The notes beneath the pieces are model-generated. The model was given only the letters and a program-made list of their open reading frames with translations, was not told the origin of the DNA and made no database searches. A program made the position numbers and the translations under genes. From Verrucomicrobiota bacterium (GTDB lineage Bacteria > Verrucomicrobiota > Verrucomicrobiia > Verrucomicrobiales > Akkermansiaceae), in assembly GCA_009885905.1 (NCBI GenBank), contig VFJU01000447.1:1-13918 (forward strand): 13,918 bases of DNA, written 5' to 3'. Positions 1 to 8,917 of the stretch are shown piece after piece; positions within the stretch are counted from its first letter, which is position 1; the number at the start of each line of letters is the position of its first letter.

Positions 1-238
1 ACAAATAAATCAAGCATCTCCGCCCGTGCAGTGGCGCAGAGAAAAGCAAGTCGCTCTCCGATTGGCGAAACTGCGAATCCACAAAACTGCCCGGCTCCAA
101 ATGCAAGTCCTCCCAGTTAACCGCCTCAGAAATCCCCGCTGGAATCTGCCCGCGAAGAAATGCAGCCGCGTTGGCAGGATCGCCGAATGCGGTCTTGAAT
201 AACTTGTCGTGAGGTTGATGCACCGCTTTATCCGCCAT
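1..238 (-). CDS. Rpn/Transposase_31 family PD-(D/E)XK nuclease, N-terminal part, cut by window edge
   Basis: An open minus-strand frame starts at an ATG (238-236) and runs 79 codons off the left edge without a stop. The protein opens MADKAVHQPHDKLFKTAFGD, and later carries a PGSFVD segment (residues 49-54) and ESDLLF (61-66). In the Rpn/YhgA-like family (Transposase_31, PD-(D/E)XK fold) the characteristic start is HDxxFKxxF, followed by LPxxLxxxxDW and then a conserved ESDLL strand bearing an active-site acid. All of these have recognisable counterparts here. Known members are DNA endonucleases that stimulate RecA-independent recombination; many are annotated as putative transposases although they do not sit in an insertion sequence. 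No IS ends or target duplications are visible beside it. The gene is divergent from secA, with 188 bases between the starts. The C-terminal half, including remaining catalytic residues, lies outside the window, so intactness cannot be judged. Family assignment is fairly sure; the function in this cell is unknown. Confidence 0.85.
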   Translation of the reverse strand, partial: MADKAVHQPHDKLFKTAFGDPANAAAFLRGQIPAGISEAVNWEDLHLEPGSFVDSQFRQSESDLLFSAPLHGRRCLIYL

Positions 239-356
239 CTCGTGGAACCTTTGCGAAGCTAGATTTCCGTGACAAGGGGAAAAGTCGGGCAATCTCAGGA
301 TTGACCATGCATCCGGTGACCACGCAGCAATCGTTATTTCAACCCCTTCGTAGCGC

Positions 357-385
357 TTGCACCCTCTCAAACGCTAGTGTATCGA
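357..385 (+). promoter_or_regulatory. Weak candidate sigma-70-type promoter for secA
   Basis: TTGCAC (357-362) and TATCGA (380-385) are separated by 17 bases. Each keeps three of six consensus positions, so this is weak. Transcription would begin near 391, just before a small hairpin and about 35 bases ahead of the favoured ATG at 427. If this promoter is the real one, the upstream starts at 301 and 307 could not be used. Confidence 0.22.
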
Positions 386-394
386 AATCTTTGC

Positions 395-412
395 GGACGG
401 GAAATCTCGTCC
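395..412 (+). promoter_or_regulatory. Small hairpin in the secA leader
   Basis: GGACG (395-399) pairs with CGTCC (408-412); a G-U pair (400/407) extends the stem around the six-base loop GAAATC. It ends 14 bases before the ATG at 427, close enough to affect ribosome access. secA is translationally regulated in some other bacteria, but nothing here resembles a SecM arrest peptide. A stem this short may be chance. Confidence 0.25.
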
Positions 413-426
413 ATACCCTATCACAT

Positions 427-3609
<3,183 letters not shown>

Positions 3610-3643
3610 GTCTTTGCTCACAATCCGTGACAAATCGGCTGCC

Positions 3644-4780
3644 ATGAATTTCGATTTCGACACACCGATCTCCCGCCGCGAATCGGGCTCTATCAAGTAC
3701 GATCGTCGCCCTGAGCTCGACCCGTACTGGGTCGCGGACATGGATTTCGCCTCGCCACCAGCGATTCTAACCGCACTTCACCAACGGGTCGACCACGGTA
3801 TTTTCGGCTACGCACAGCCTCACCAAGGACTAAACGACGCGATCGCCGACTACCTCCGTGACCGCCGCAATGCGCAGGTCCCGCAGGATCACATCGTCCA
3901 CCTCGGCGGTCTGGTTCCAGCACTATCTCTAGCAGCAAGAGCATTTTGTAATTCTGGTGACGCAGTGATGACATGCACACCCGTCTACCCGCCATTCATC
4001 AACGTGCACCACGATGCCAAAGTCGCATTGATCAAAGTGGATCACGTGTGGGAAAATGAGCAGTGGGTTTTCGACTGGCAGGCCATGACCCATGCAGTGA
4101 CGCCGGAGACCAAAGTTTTTCTACTTTGCAATCCACAAAACCCGTTAGGCCGGGTTTTTTCATCAGAAGAAATCATCCAGCTCGCCACCTTCTGCGAAAC
4201 TCACGACTTGGTACTCGTCTCGGATGAAATCCACTGCGACCTCATCTATGACGAACCCACAACGCCGCATTACTCTGCGCTGAATTTGCCTGCAGAGTTA
4301 GCAAAACGCACCATCACCCTGCTATCCCCCAGCAAGACATGGAACATCGCCGGTCTAGGATACGCCTTCGCAGTGATCCCAGACGACACGATCCGCCGGA
4401 AATTTTCAGCCACCAGAGGCCACACACTCAGTGAAATCACCGCGCTTTCCTACTTCGCAGCCGAGGCCGCCTACCGCCATGGCGAACCGTGGCGGATTGA
4501 GTTGATGCTCTACCTGCGAGCCAACCGAGATGCCCTTGTGGAATTCATCACCACACGCTGTCCCGGGCTTTCAGTGGTCGCCGGCGAGGCGACCTACCTC
4601 GCTTGGATTGATGCTCGGCAACTGGGTGTGAAGAACCCCGCACTTCACTTCGAGAAAAAGGCAGGGCTTTTTCTATCAGACGGAAATAACTTCGGCTGGC
4701 CGGGATGGATTCGCTTCAACTTTGGCTGCTCGCGAGCCCGCATGCTCGAAGGACTTGAAAAAATTGCCGCTGCACTCTAA
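3644..4780 (+). CDS. MalY/PatB family PLP-dependent aminotransferase-like C-S lyase
   Basis: A 378-residue fold-type I PLP enzyme, close in length to MalY (390) and PatB (387). These enzymes cleave the C-S bond of cystathionine or cysteine conjugates to give a thiol, pyruvate and ammonia; MalY also modulates a regulator in E. coli. Family marks are YWVADMDFASPPAI (28-41), YPPF (115-118), CNPQNPLGR (162-170), SDEIHCDL with PLP-ring Asp194, SPSKTWNIAGL with Schiff-base Lys231, and WIRFNFGCSR near the C terminus with the carboxylate-binding Arg. The ATG at 3644 begins MNFDFDTPISRR, typical of the family. The frame stays open to 3548, but that part lies over the secA zinc motif in another frame. 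The 34-base gap after secA suggests read-through transcription, though the functions are unrelated. The substrate (cystathionine or another thiol conjugate) cannot be told from sequence. It converges with fmt. Confidence 0.92.
   Translation: MNFDFDTPISRRESGSIKYDRRPELDPYWVADMDFASPPAILTALHQRVDHGIFGYAQPHQGLNDAIADYLRDRRNAQVPQDHIVHLGGLVPALSLAARAFCNSGDAVMTCTPVYPPFINVHHDAKVALIKVDHVWENEQWVFDWQAMTHAVTPETKVFLLCNPQNPLGRVFSSEEIIQLATFCETHDLVLVSDEIHCDLIYDEPTTPHYSALNLPAELAKRTITLLSPSKTWNIAGLGYAFAVIPDDTIRRKFSATRGHTLSEITALSYFAAEAAYRHGEPWRIELMLYLRANRDALVEFITTRCPGLSVVAGEATYLAWIDARQLGVKNPALHFEKKAGLFLSDGNNFGWPGWIRFNFGCSRARMLEGLEKIAAAL
4137..4160 (+). terminator. Intrinsic-terminator-shaped hairpin inside the C-S lyase gene
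   Basis: AAAACCCG (4137-4144) pairs perfectly with CGGGTTTT (4151-4158) around the loop TTAGGC, and the run of T continues to 4160. This is the A-stem-T layout of an intrinsic terminator, in the sense direction. It encodes part of the conserved CNPQNPLGRVF motif, so the protein may explain it. The stem has only four G-C pairs. Whether it stops RNA polymerase is unknown. Confidence 0.3.
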
Positions 4781-4788
4781 ATCAATCC

Positions 4789-4834
4789 GTCGAAGCGAGA
4801 AGGTAGATTTGTTAGAAAGAAGTCGGGCTTCGAC
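4789..4834. repeat. Inverted repeat spanning the convergent C-S lyase/fmt ends
   Basis: GTCGAAGC (4789-4796) and GCTTCGAC (4827-4834) are perfect reverse complements separated by 30 bases. They straddle the 31-base gap between two convergent stops; the right arm lies inside the last codons of fmt. The loop is long and there is no clear T run, so it is not a classical terminator. No better terminator was seen for either gene. Confidence 0.25.
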
Positions 4835-5729
4835 CGCGAAAATAATCGGCCGCCGCCATTCTACGCCCACCCTCAGGCTGCACAAACTCGAGACGAAGCG
4901 CCTCGCCTCCACACCCGACCAGAAGTTTCCCCTCACTCATCAAGAGTTCACCCGGGGCGAGATTTTGCTCCACCACGGTGGTTGGCGGAAAAATCTTCAA
5001 TCGCTTGGGCTGACCATTCTCTAGCGCTAACGTAAACGTCCCAGGCCATGGATCATACGCTCGGACGCGGCGCTCTAGATTCACCGCTCCCTGTGTCCAA
5101 TCCAACCGACCGTGGTCTCGCTCGAGTTTTGAAATATAACACGATGCTGCTTGGTCTTGCGGAATACGAGCAGCTCTTCCATCCGCCAGCACCGCCAATG
5201 ATTCTGCTAGCGCCGTGGGTGCAATTTCTGCTAGACGATCATGCAGGCTTCCACCGGTCTCGTCCGCAGCGATCGGCAACGCCAACTTCAGAATGATGTC
5301 GCCTGCATCCAACTCGCGGACGACGTGCATGACCGTGATCCCTGTTTCCAAGTCCCCGGCATCGATCGCCGCTTGGATACAAGCCGCTCCTCGGAAGCGA
5401 GGCAACAAGGAGGCGTGAAGATTGATGATCGCAAGACTCGCTAACCGAAGAATATCATCTCGTAAGATTTGGCCATACGCCATTACAACGATTACCTCAG
5501 GATCAAGCTCCGCCAACTCCACTGCGATGTTCCCGATTTTTTCCGGTTGGAAAACTGGAACTCCCGCTGCAAGCGCCTCCACCTTGATCATGGGCGGAGT
5601 CAATGTCTGGTGACGTCCCGTAGGCTTGTCTGGTTGTGTCACCAAAGCCAGTGGCCGCGGACCATGAACTAACAATTCCCGAAAAGCAGGAATGGCGATA
5701 TCACCGGTCGCTATAAAAATAAGGCGCAT
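4812..5729 (-). CDS. fmt: Methionyl-tRNA formyltransferase
   Basis: Fmt transfers a formyl group from 10-formyl-tetrahydrofolate to Met-tRNA(fMet), making the initiator tRNA. The protein is 305 residues, close to the usual 310-315. The N-terminal formyltransferase domain begins MRLIFIATGDIAIPAF. It contains MAYGQIL (83-89) and the catalytic signature INLHASLLPRFRGAACIQAA (102-121), with Asn103 and His105, followed by ETGITVMHVVRELDAGDII with catalytic Asp141. A shorter C-terminal OB-like domain follows, with RAYDPWPGTFT typical of Fmt. A Cys replaces the common Pro after RGAA, a mild variation. The ATG at 5729 lies 70 bases after the upstream membrane-protein stop and has no Shine-Dalgarno sequence. 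The usual partner, peptide deformylase (def), is not adjacent. The start is supported because residues 1-15 match the family N terminus. Confidence 0.95.
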   Translation of the reverse strand: MRLIFIATGDIAIPAFRELLVHGPRPLALVTQPDKPTGRHQTLTPPMIKVEALAAGVPVFQPEKIGNIAVELAELDPEVIVVMAYGQILRDDILRLASLAIINLHASLLPRFRGAACIQAAIDAGDLETGITVMHVVRELDAGDIILKLALPIAADETGGSLHDRLAEIAPTALAESLAVLADGRAARIPQDQAASCYISKLERDHGRLDWTQGAVNLERRVRAYDPWPGTFTLALENGQPKRLKIFPPTTVVEQNLAPGELLMSEGKLLVGCGGEALRLEFVQPEGGRRMAAADYFRGRSPTSF

Positions 5730-5799
5730 GTCGATTTACAAAATGATGTTGTAGAAAATACCTCTGAGAATCAATGAGCGATGGAACAGCAAGGAGCAA

Positions 5800-6762
5800 T
5801 CATGATCGCGATGAAACCAAAAACACCACGAAAGGAACAAGCAAAGCCACATCCGCAAGCACACGCAGCGCATCTATCGAAAACTTCGCGCGGTTCCGGT
5901 TAAGAATCTGCAAAAGCGCGGCACCCGTGAGAATCGCATAGAAAAACGGTCTAGTGACGAGGTCTCCATCCTTCAATGCAAAAACCAAAGAACATCCACC
6001 TAACAACGTCAGAGGTAATGTGAGTGCAAGCTCGTCGACCGCTTTCGTTTCAAGATCGGACGTACGACTTGCATGCTCCCACAAATCAATCGCTGCGATG
6101 TTGAGGATGCAGAGAACTGCGAAACAAATCATCACCGGCGACTGTAACAATCCTTCTCCATCGAAGCCCGTGTAGGCGTAGGCAAGCATCGATGTACCAT
6201 AAGCGAAGGCAAATCCCGCGAGAATATTCTTTGAGTAAGGAATCTGGTTAGGTCCGGTACTGGAAAATAGGGAGAGCGTGAAAAATCCTGCCACCATCAA
6301 GCCACCGAAAAGCGCGTAGCCATAAATTTTCGTCGCCAACTCCGTGATGACCAAAATAAGCGCAACCAAACCAGCAATTCCCGCAAAGCCATAGAACATT
6401 TTTCGATGTTTGCGGTGAAACTCGTGTCGAGCTTCTAACCTAGAGGGACCACCCACTTTCATCGATGCATCCAAGAGACGATCCATCACATAAATCACCC
6501 AAACGACCAGAGCTAATGAGATGTAGCTGGACAGGGGTAGGTAAACGACACGCCAAGTTTTTGCAAACATGTAAAGCCAAACGACCGCCACCAGAGGAGC
6601 GTCGAGGCTTAACAAGTTAGGAATGAGCCAAAATGGCTTACGAGACTCCACGGGCACGACGTAAGTACCATCCCCGAGGGACGAGATGATGGCAAGCTCA
6701 TTGCTTTCAAAGCAAGCCAACCGCTCGCCGCACACGCTCCAGAACCTTGCTGGCTTCTTCAC
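5800..6762 (-). CDS. Polytopic membrane protein, possibly a distant UbiA-like prenyltransferase
   Basis: Not recognised as a named protein. The longest frame gives 320 residues with about eight or nine hydrophobic segments, roughly at 52-68, 76-93, 124-141, 146-166, 180-197, 208-226, 246-263, 272-287 and 300-317. Between segments two and three lies YVMDRLLDA, with Asp94 and Asp98, then a basic stretch RHEFHRKHRK (112-121). Between later segments lies NIAAIDLWEHASRTSDLETK (221-240). This layout, acidic motifs on two loops among many helices, recalls UbiA prenyltransferases (NDxxDxxxD and DxxxD), but the first Asn is missing, so homology is only suspected. The ATG at 6762 overlaps trpS by 56 bases, and its first residues merely shadow trpS. 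GTG codons at 6657 or 6651, or TTG at 6720, are alternatives; 6657 would give about 285 residues beginning just before the first helix and may be the real start. It sits between trpS and fmt. Confidence 0.8.
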   Translation of the reverse strand: MKKPARFWSVCGERLACFESNELAIISSLGDGTYVVPVESRKPFWLIPNLLSLDAPLVAVVWLYMFAKTWRVVYLPLSSYISLALVVWVIYVMDRLLDASMKVGGPSRLEARHEFHRKHRKMFYGFAGIAGLVALILVITELATKIYGYALFGGLMVAGFFTLSLFSSTGPNQIPYSKNILAGFAFAYGTSMLAYAYTGFDGEGLLQSPVMICFAVLCILNIAAIDLWEHASRTSDLETKAVDELALTLPLTLLGGCSLVFALKDGDLVTRPFFYAILTGAALLQILNRNRAKFSIDALRVLADVALLVPFVVFLVSSRS

Positions 6763-7672
6763 GCGCTCGCATGGCTCCTTCTGCCAGAACCCGATCGATA
6801 AATGCCGGATCGGCTAGAATTTCAGCGCGGCGGACTCTCATCGGGGCGAAGAAATCCCAATAGGCATCGGCGAGTTGTTTTTTAAAATCACCGTATCCCA
6901 CACCACCCTGCTCGTGCGCTTTCACCATCGCCGCAAAGTCGGAAGGACTGGCAAACAATTTATACAGCGCAAGGATCGTCGATCCATCGGTGGGCTTGGC
7001 AGCCTCGACCGGTGTAGAATCAGTGGTGATCTTCATGATCAACTTTTTCAGCGGTTTTTCCTCACCGAAAATAGGCAAGGTATTGCCATAACTCTTACTC
7101 ATTTTACGCCCGTCCAGACCCACCACCACCGCGGTGTCCTCGCGGATAATGGGGTCAGGAATAACGACCGTACCGGCGCCATAAACATCGTTGAACTTCA
7201 TGGCTAAATCGCGAGTCACCTCTAGGTGCTGTTTCTGATCTTTGCCGACAGGAACTTTGTTAGAGTCATAAAGTAAAATATCTGCCGCCATCAAAACTGG
7301 ATAAGCGAACAACGCATGGTTTGCTGCAATTCCCTGTGCGGTCTTATCTTTGTATGAATGGCATTTCGCTAACAAACTCATCGGGCAAACGGTGGACAAG
7401 AGCCACGCCAATTCATTAACCGCAGGCACCGCACTCTGACGAAAAAAAACCGCACGAGCGGGATCAAGACCGCACGCAAGGAAATCCACCGCTAACTCAC
7501 GCACATTTTCACGCAACGCGACGGGATCCTGTGAGGAGGTCATTGCGTGGTAGTCCGCGATGAAATAAAATGCCTCCCCTTCATCCTGCAAGCGCACCGC
7601 GGGTTCCATCGCGCCGAAGTAATTGCCGACGTGAAGTTTTCCGCTGGGTTGAAGACCTGTAAGAATACGCAT
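6707..7672 (-). CDS. trpS: Tryptophanyl-tRNA synthetase
   Basis: TrpS, a class Ic synthetase, charges tRNA(Trp) with tryptophan. From the ATG at 7672 the protein is 321 residues, near the usual 330. The start MRILTGLQPSGKLHVGNYFG contains the HIGH-type motif (LHVGN, 13-17), and GRKMSKSYGN holds KMSKS at 190-194. Other family stretches are YFIADYHAMT (36-45), HALFAYPVLMAADILLYDS (119-137) and VPVGKDQKQHLEVTRDLA (140-157), the region contacting tryptophan and ATP. The frame stays open 48 codons upstream to 7816, but that part does not resemble TrpS and runs into the preceding gene, so it was not used. A run of eight T in the sense strand encodes part of VFFR (75-78). No Shine-Dalgarno sequence is present; instead two adjacent hairpins lie just ahead of the start. 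The membrane-protein frame follows immediately or overlaps. Confidence 0.97.
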   Translation of the reverse strand: MRILTGLQPSGKLHVGNYFGAMEPAVRLQDEGEAFYFIADYHAMTSSQDPVALRENVRELAVDFLACGLDPARAVFFRQSAVPAVNELAWLLSTVCPMSLLAKCHSYKDKTAQGIAANHALFAYPVLMAADILLYDSNKVPVGKDQKQHLEVTRDLAMKFNDVYGAGTVVIPDPIIREDTAVVVGLDGRKMSKSYGNTLPIFGEEKPLKKLIMKITTDSTPVEAAKPTDGSTILALYKLFASPSDFAAMVKAHEQGGVGYGDFKKQLADAYWDFFAPMRVRRAEILADPAFIDRVLAEGAMRAREEASKVLERVRRAVGLL

Positions 7673-7684
7673 GCAGTGAGCATG

Positions 7685-7728
7685 GATTCCAATAGTGGAA
7701 TCGGTCAAGTGGCTAGAATACCACTTGA
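7685..7728 (-). promoter_or_regulatory. Two adjacent perfect hairpins in the trpS leader
   Basis: Reading with trpS, an eight-base inverted repeat comes first: TCAAGTGG (7728-7721) and its complement CCACTTGA (7712-7705), with an eight-base loop. Two bases later comes a seven-base one: GATTCCA (7702-7696), loop CTAT, TGGAATC (7691-7685). The second ends 12 bases before the ATG. Both fall in the 104 bases between the hydrolase stop and trpS. They lack a T run, so they look like leader structure, an operator, or an RNA-stability element rather than an intrinsic terminator. It is not a recognisable T-box, being far too short. The role is inferred from position only. Confidence 0.4.
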
Positions 7729-7776
7729 AATAGAATCTCCCTCGAACACCAACCACTCCATTTAGCTTAATCAGAT

Positions 7777-8913
7777 TCAGACCTCTGAAAACAATGCATT
7801 CACCATCTCGAGACACTTCATGCCCGGCATCACGCTCAATTCCATTTGATTCATAACATAAGCAAAGGAAATTCCAGTCGCAGGATCCGCTAGACCGTGA
7901 CTGCCACCCGCACCCGGGTGCCCAAACGCAACCAACGATGGACCATAAATCTCTCTGGTTTTCCGCCCATATGCATCAAGCGGATCTTGTTGGCCACCGC
8001 AGGTAAAAGTAGTGGGACGCAGCAAGACTCGGTCGTCACCCGACCGCTGAGGTGTAGCCAACGCGTGCTGAATCGCTGGAGAAAGCGGACTCTCAATCGT
8101 TCCGATCGTCGCCTGATAGAACTTGGCAAGCGCCGATGCCGTTCCCACTCCACCAAGCGCGGGCAAGCCTGCGGCCCATGCTTTCGGCTCATTCATTTCA
8201 TGAACCGCGTGCAATCCACGCGGTGATGAAAATGCTCGACGAGTGAACGTCCCTGCAGTGGTGACCTGTTGATAAAATGCGTCTGCAAGATCTTCACCGC
8301 CGGCTTTTCCTGGGTAAAGCCTGGCAACCCGTGGCCACTCGCTCTCTGGCAAGCCGATCCATAAATCGAGTGCGAGCGGATCGGCGATACATTCCCGCCA
8401 GTAGCAACCCAGACTTTGACCCGTCAAGCGGCGTACTGGTTCTTCAGTTAGGGCACCAAAAGTCCGAGGATGGTAGCCTTGCCCATACCCGAGAACCCAC
8501 GCGGGGGACTGAGCTTCGATGGCTCGTACCACCTCCGCATGCTCGAACACACTGGCATCTTGATCCAGAATCGCCAATCCACACTGGTGCGAGAGCAAGT
8601 GACAAAACTTTGCCTCTGGGACCGGAAACAAAGGCCATACCTCACTCACCAAAGTTTCTTCCGAAAGCCCACGGCTTTGCAAAGCCAGTAAAACGGTAAC
8701 AGCCGTTGGTACCTTCGTCGCAGAATAAATTGGCACCAGAGTTTTAGTAGTCCACGCTCGAGACTTCTCCCGCTCGCACCATCCGTATCCTTCAGATAGC
8801 AATTCAGCACCATCCCACCAAATGCTGATAGAAGCACCCAGTTCACCCCGCTCACGGAAATTCCGTTCAAAGATTTCAAGAACTTTACCCAGCACCGAAG
8901 GACTTACCGCCAT
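7777..8913 (-). CDS. Serine hydrolase of the beta-lactamase/EstB-like (class C fold) family
   Basis: From the ATG at 8913 the protein is 378 residues. It carries the penicillin-recognising SxxK motif in IYSATK (Ser64, Lys67), the nucleophile and general base of the family. A conserved Tyr lies in GYGQGYHPRTFG (Tyr147, in place of YxN), and FGHPGAGGSHGLADP near the C terminus matches the third motif, which is HxG-like in esterases of this group. LLSHQCGL (107-113) is also typical. Members include EstB-type esterases, LACTB-like and D-aminopeptidase-like proteins; true beta-lactamases normally carry a signal peptide, and none is seen here, so a cytoplasmic esterase or peptidase is likelier. The substrate is unknown. 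The chosen start is 4 bases after the permease stop; an in-frame ATG at 8964 would add 17 residues and overlap the permease gene, and cannot be excluded. Tight spacing implies co-transcription with the permease. Confidence 0.88.
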   Translation of the reverse strand: MAVSPSVLGKVLEIFERNFRERGELGASISIWWDGAELLSEGYGWCEREKSRAWTTKTLVPIYSATKVPTAVTVLLALQSRGLSEETLVSEVWPLFPVPEAKFCHLLSHQCGLAILDQDASVFEHAEVVRAIEAQSPAWVLGYGQGYHPRTFGALTEEPVRRLTGQSLGCYWRECIADPLALDLWIGLPESEWPRVARLYPGKAGGEDLADAFYQQVTTAGTFTRRAFSSPRGLHAVHEMNEPKAWAAGLPALGGVGTASALAKFYQATIGTIESPLSPAIQHALATPQRSGDDRVLLRPTTFTCGGQQDPLDAYGRKTREIYGPSLVAFGHPGAGGSHGLADPATGISFAYVMNQMELSVMPGMKCLEMVNALFSEV

Positions 8914-8917
8914 ACTG

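Larger units (their letters stand above)
239..426. other. Divergent intergenic region between the Rpn-type gene and secA
   Basis: 188 bases separate the two divergent starts and must hold both promoters. The secA frame stays open upstream to a TTG at 301 and an ATG at 307. The extra 40-42 residues are low-information (rich in Ser, Thr, Leu) and do not resemble the N terminus of SecA, so I treat them as leader. No repeat, small RNA or separate leader peptide was recognised. The promoter-like sequence and the small hairpin inside it are listed separately. Confidence 0.5.

Noticed and set aside
7442..7449. Run of eight A (T8 in the sense strand) within trpS as a phase-variation tract
   Set aside because: It encodes a conserved VFFR stretch of an essential enzyme; similar runs occur elsewhere in the window, such as the Phe-Phe-Phe codons near 9285.
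7673..7816. N-terminal extension of TrpS, or a Trp-containing leader peptide
   Set aside because: The extension contains one Trp but is in frame with trpS without a stop, so it is not an attenuator peptide, and it runs into the hydrolase gene end.
8277..8699. Plus-strand open frame of 140 codons opposite the serine hydrolase gene
   Set aside because: It lies antisense to a gene with clear SxxK motifs, has no recognisable domain and low-complexity Arg/Pro/Ser content, so it is a shadow frame.
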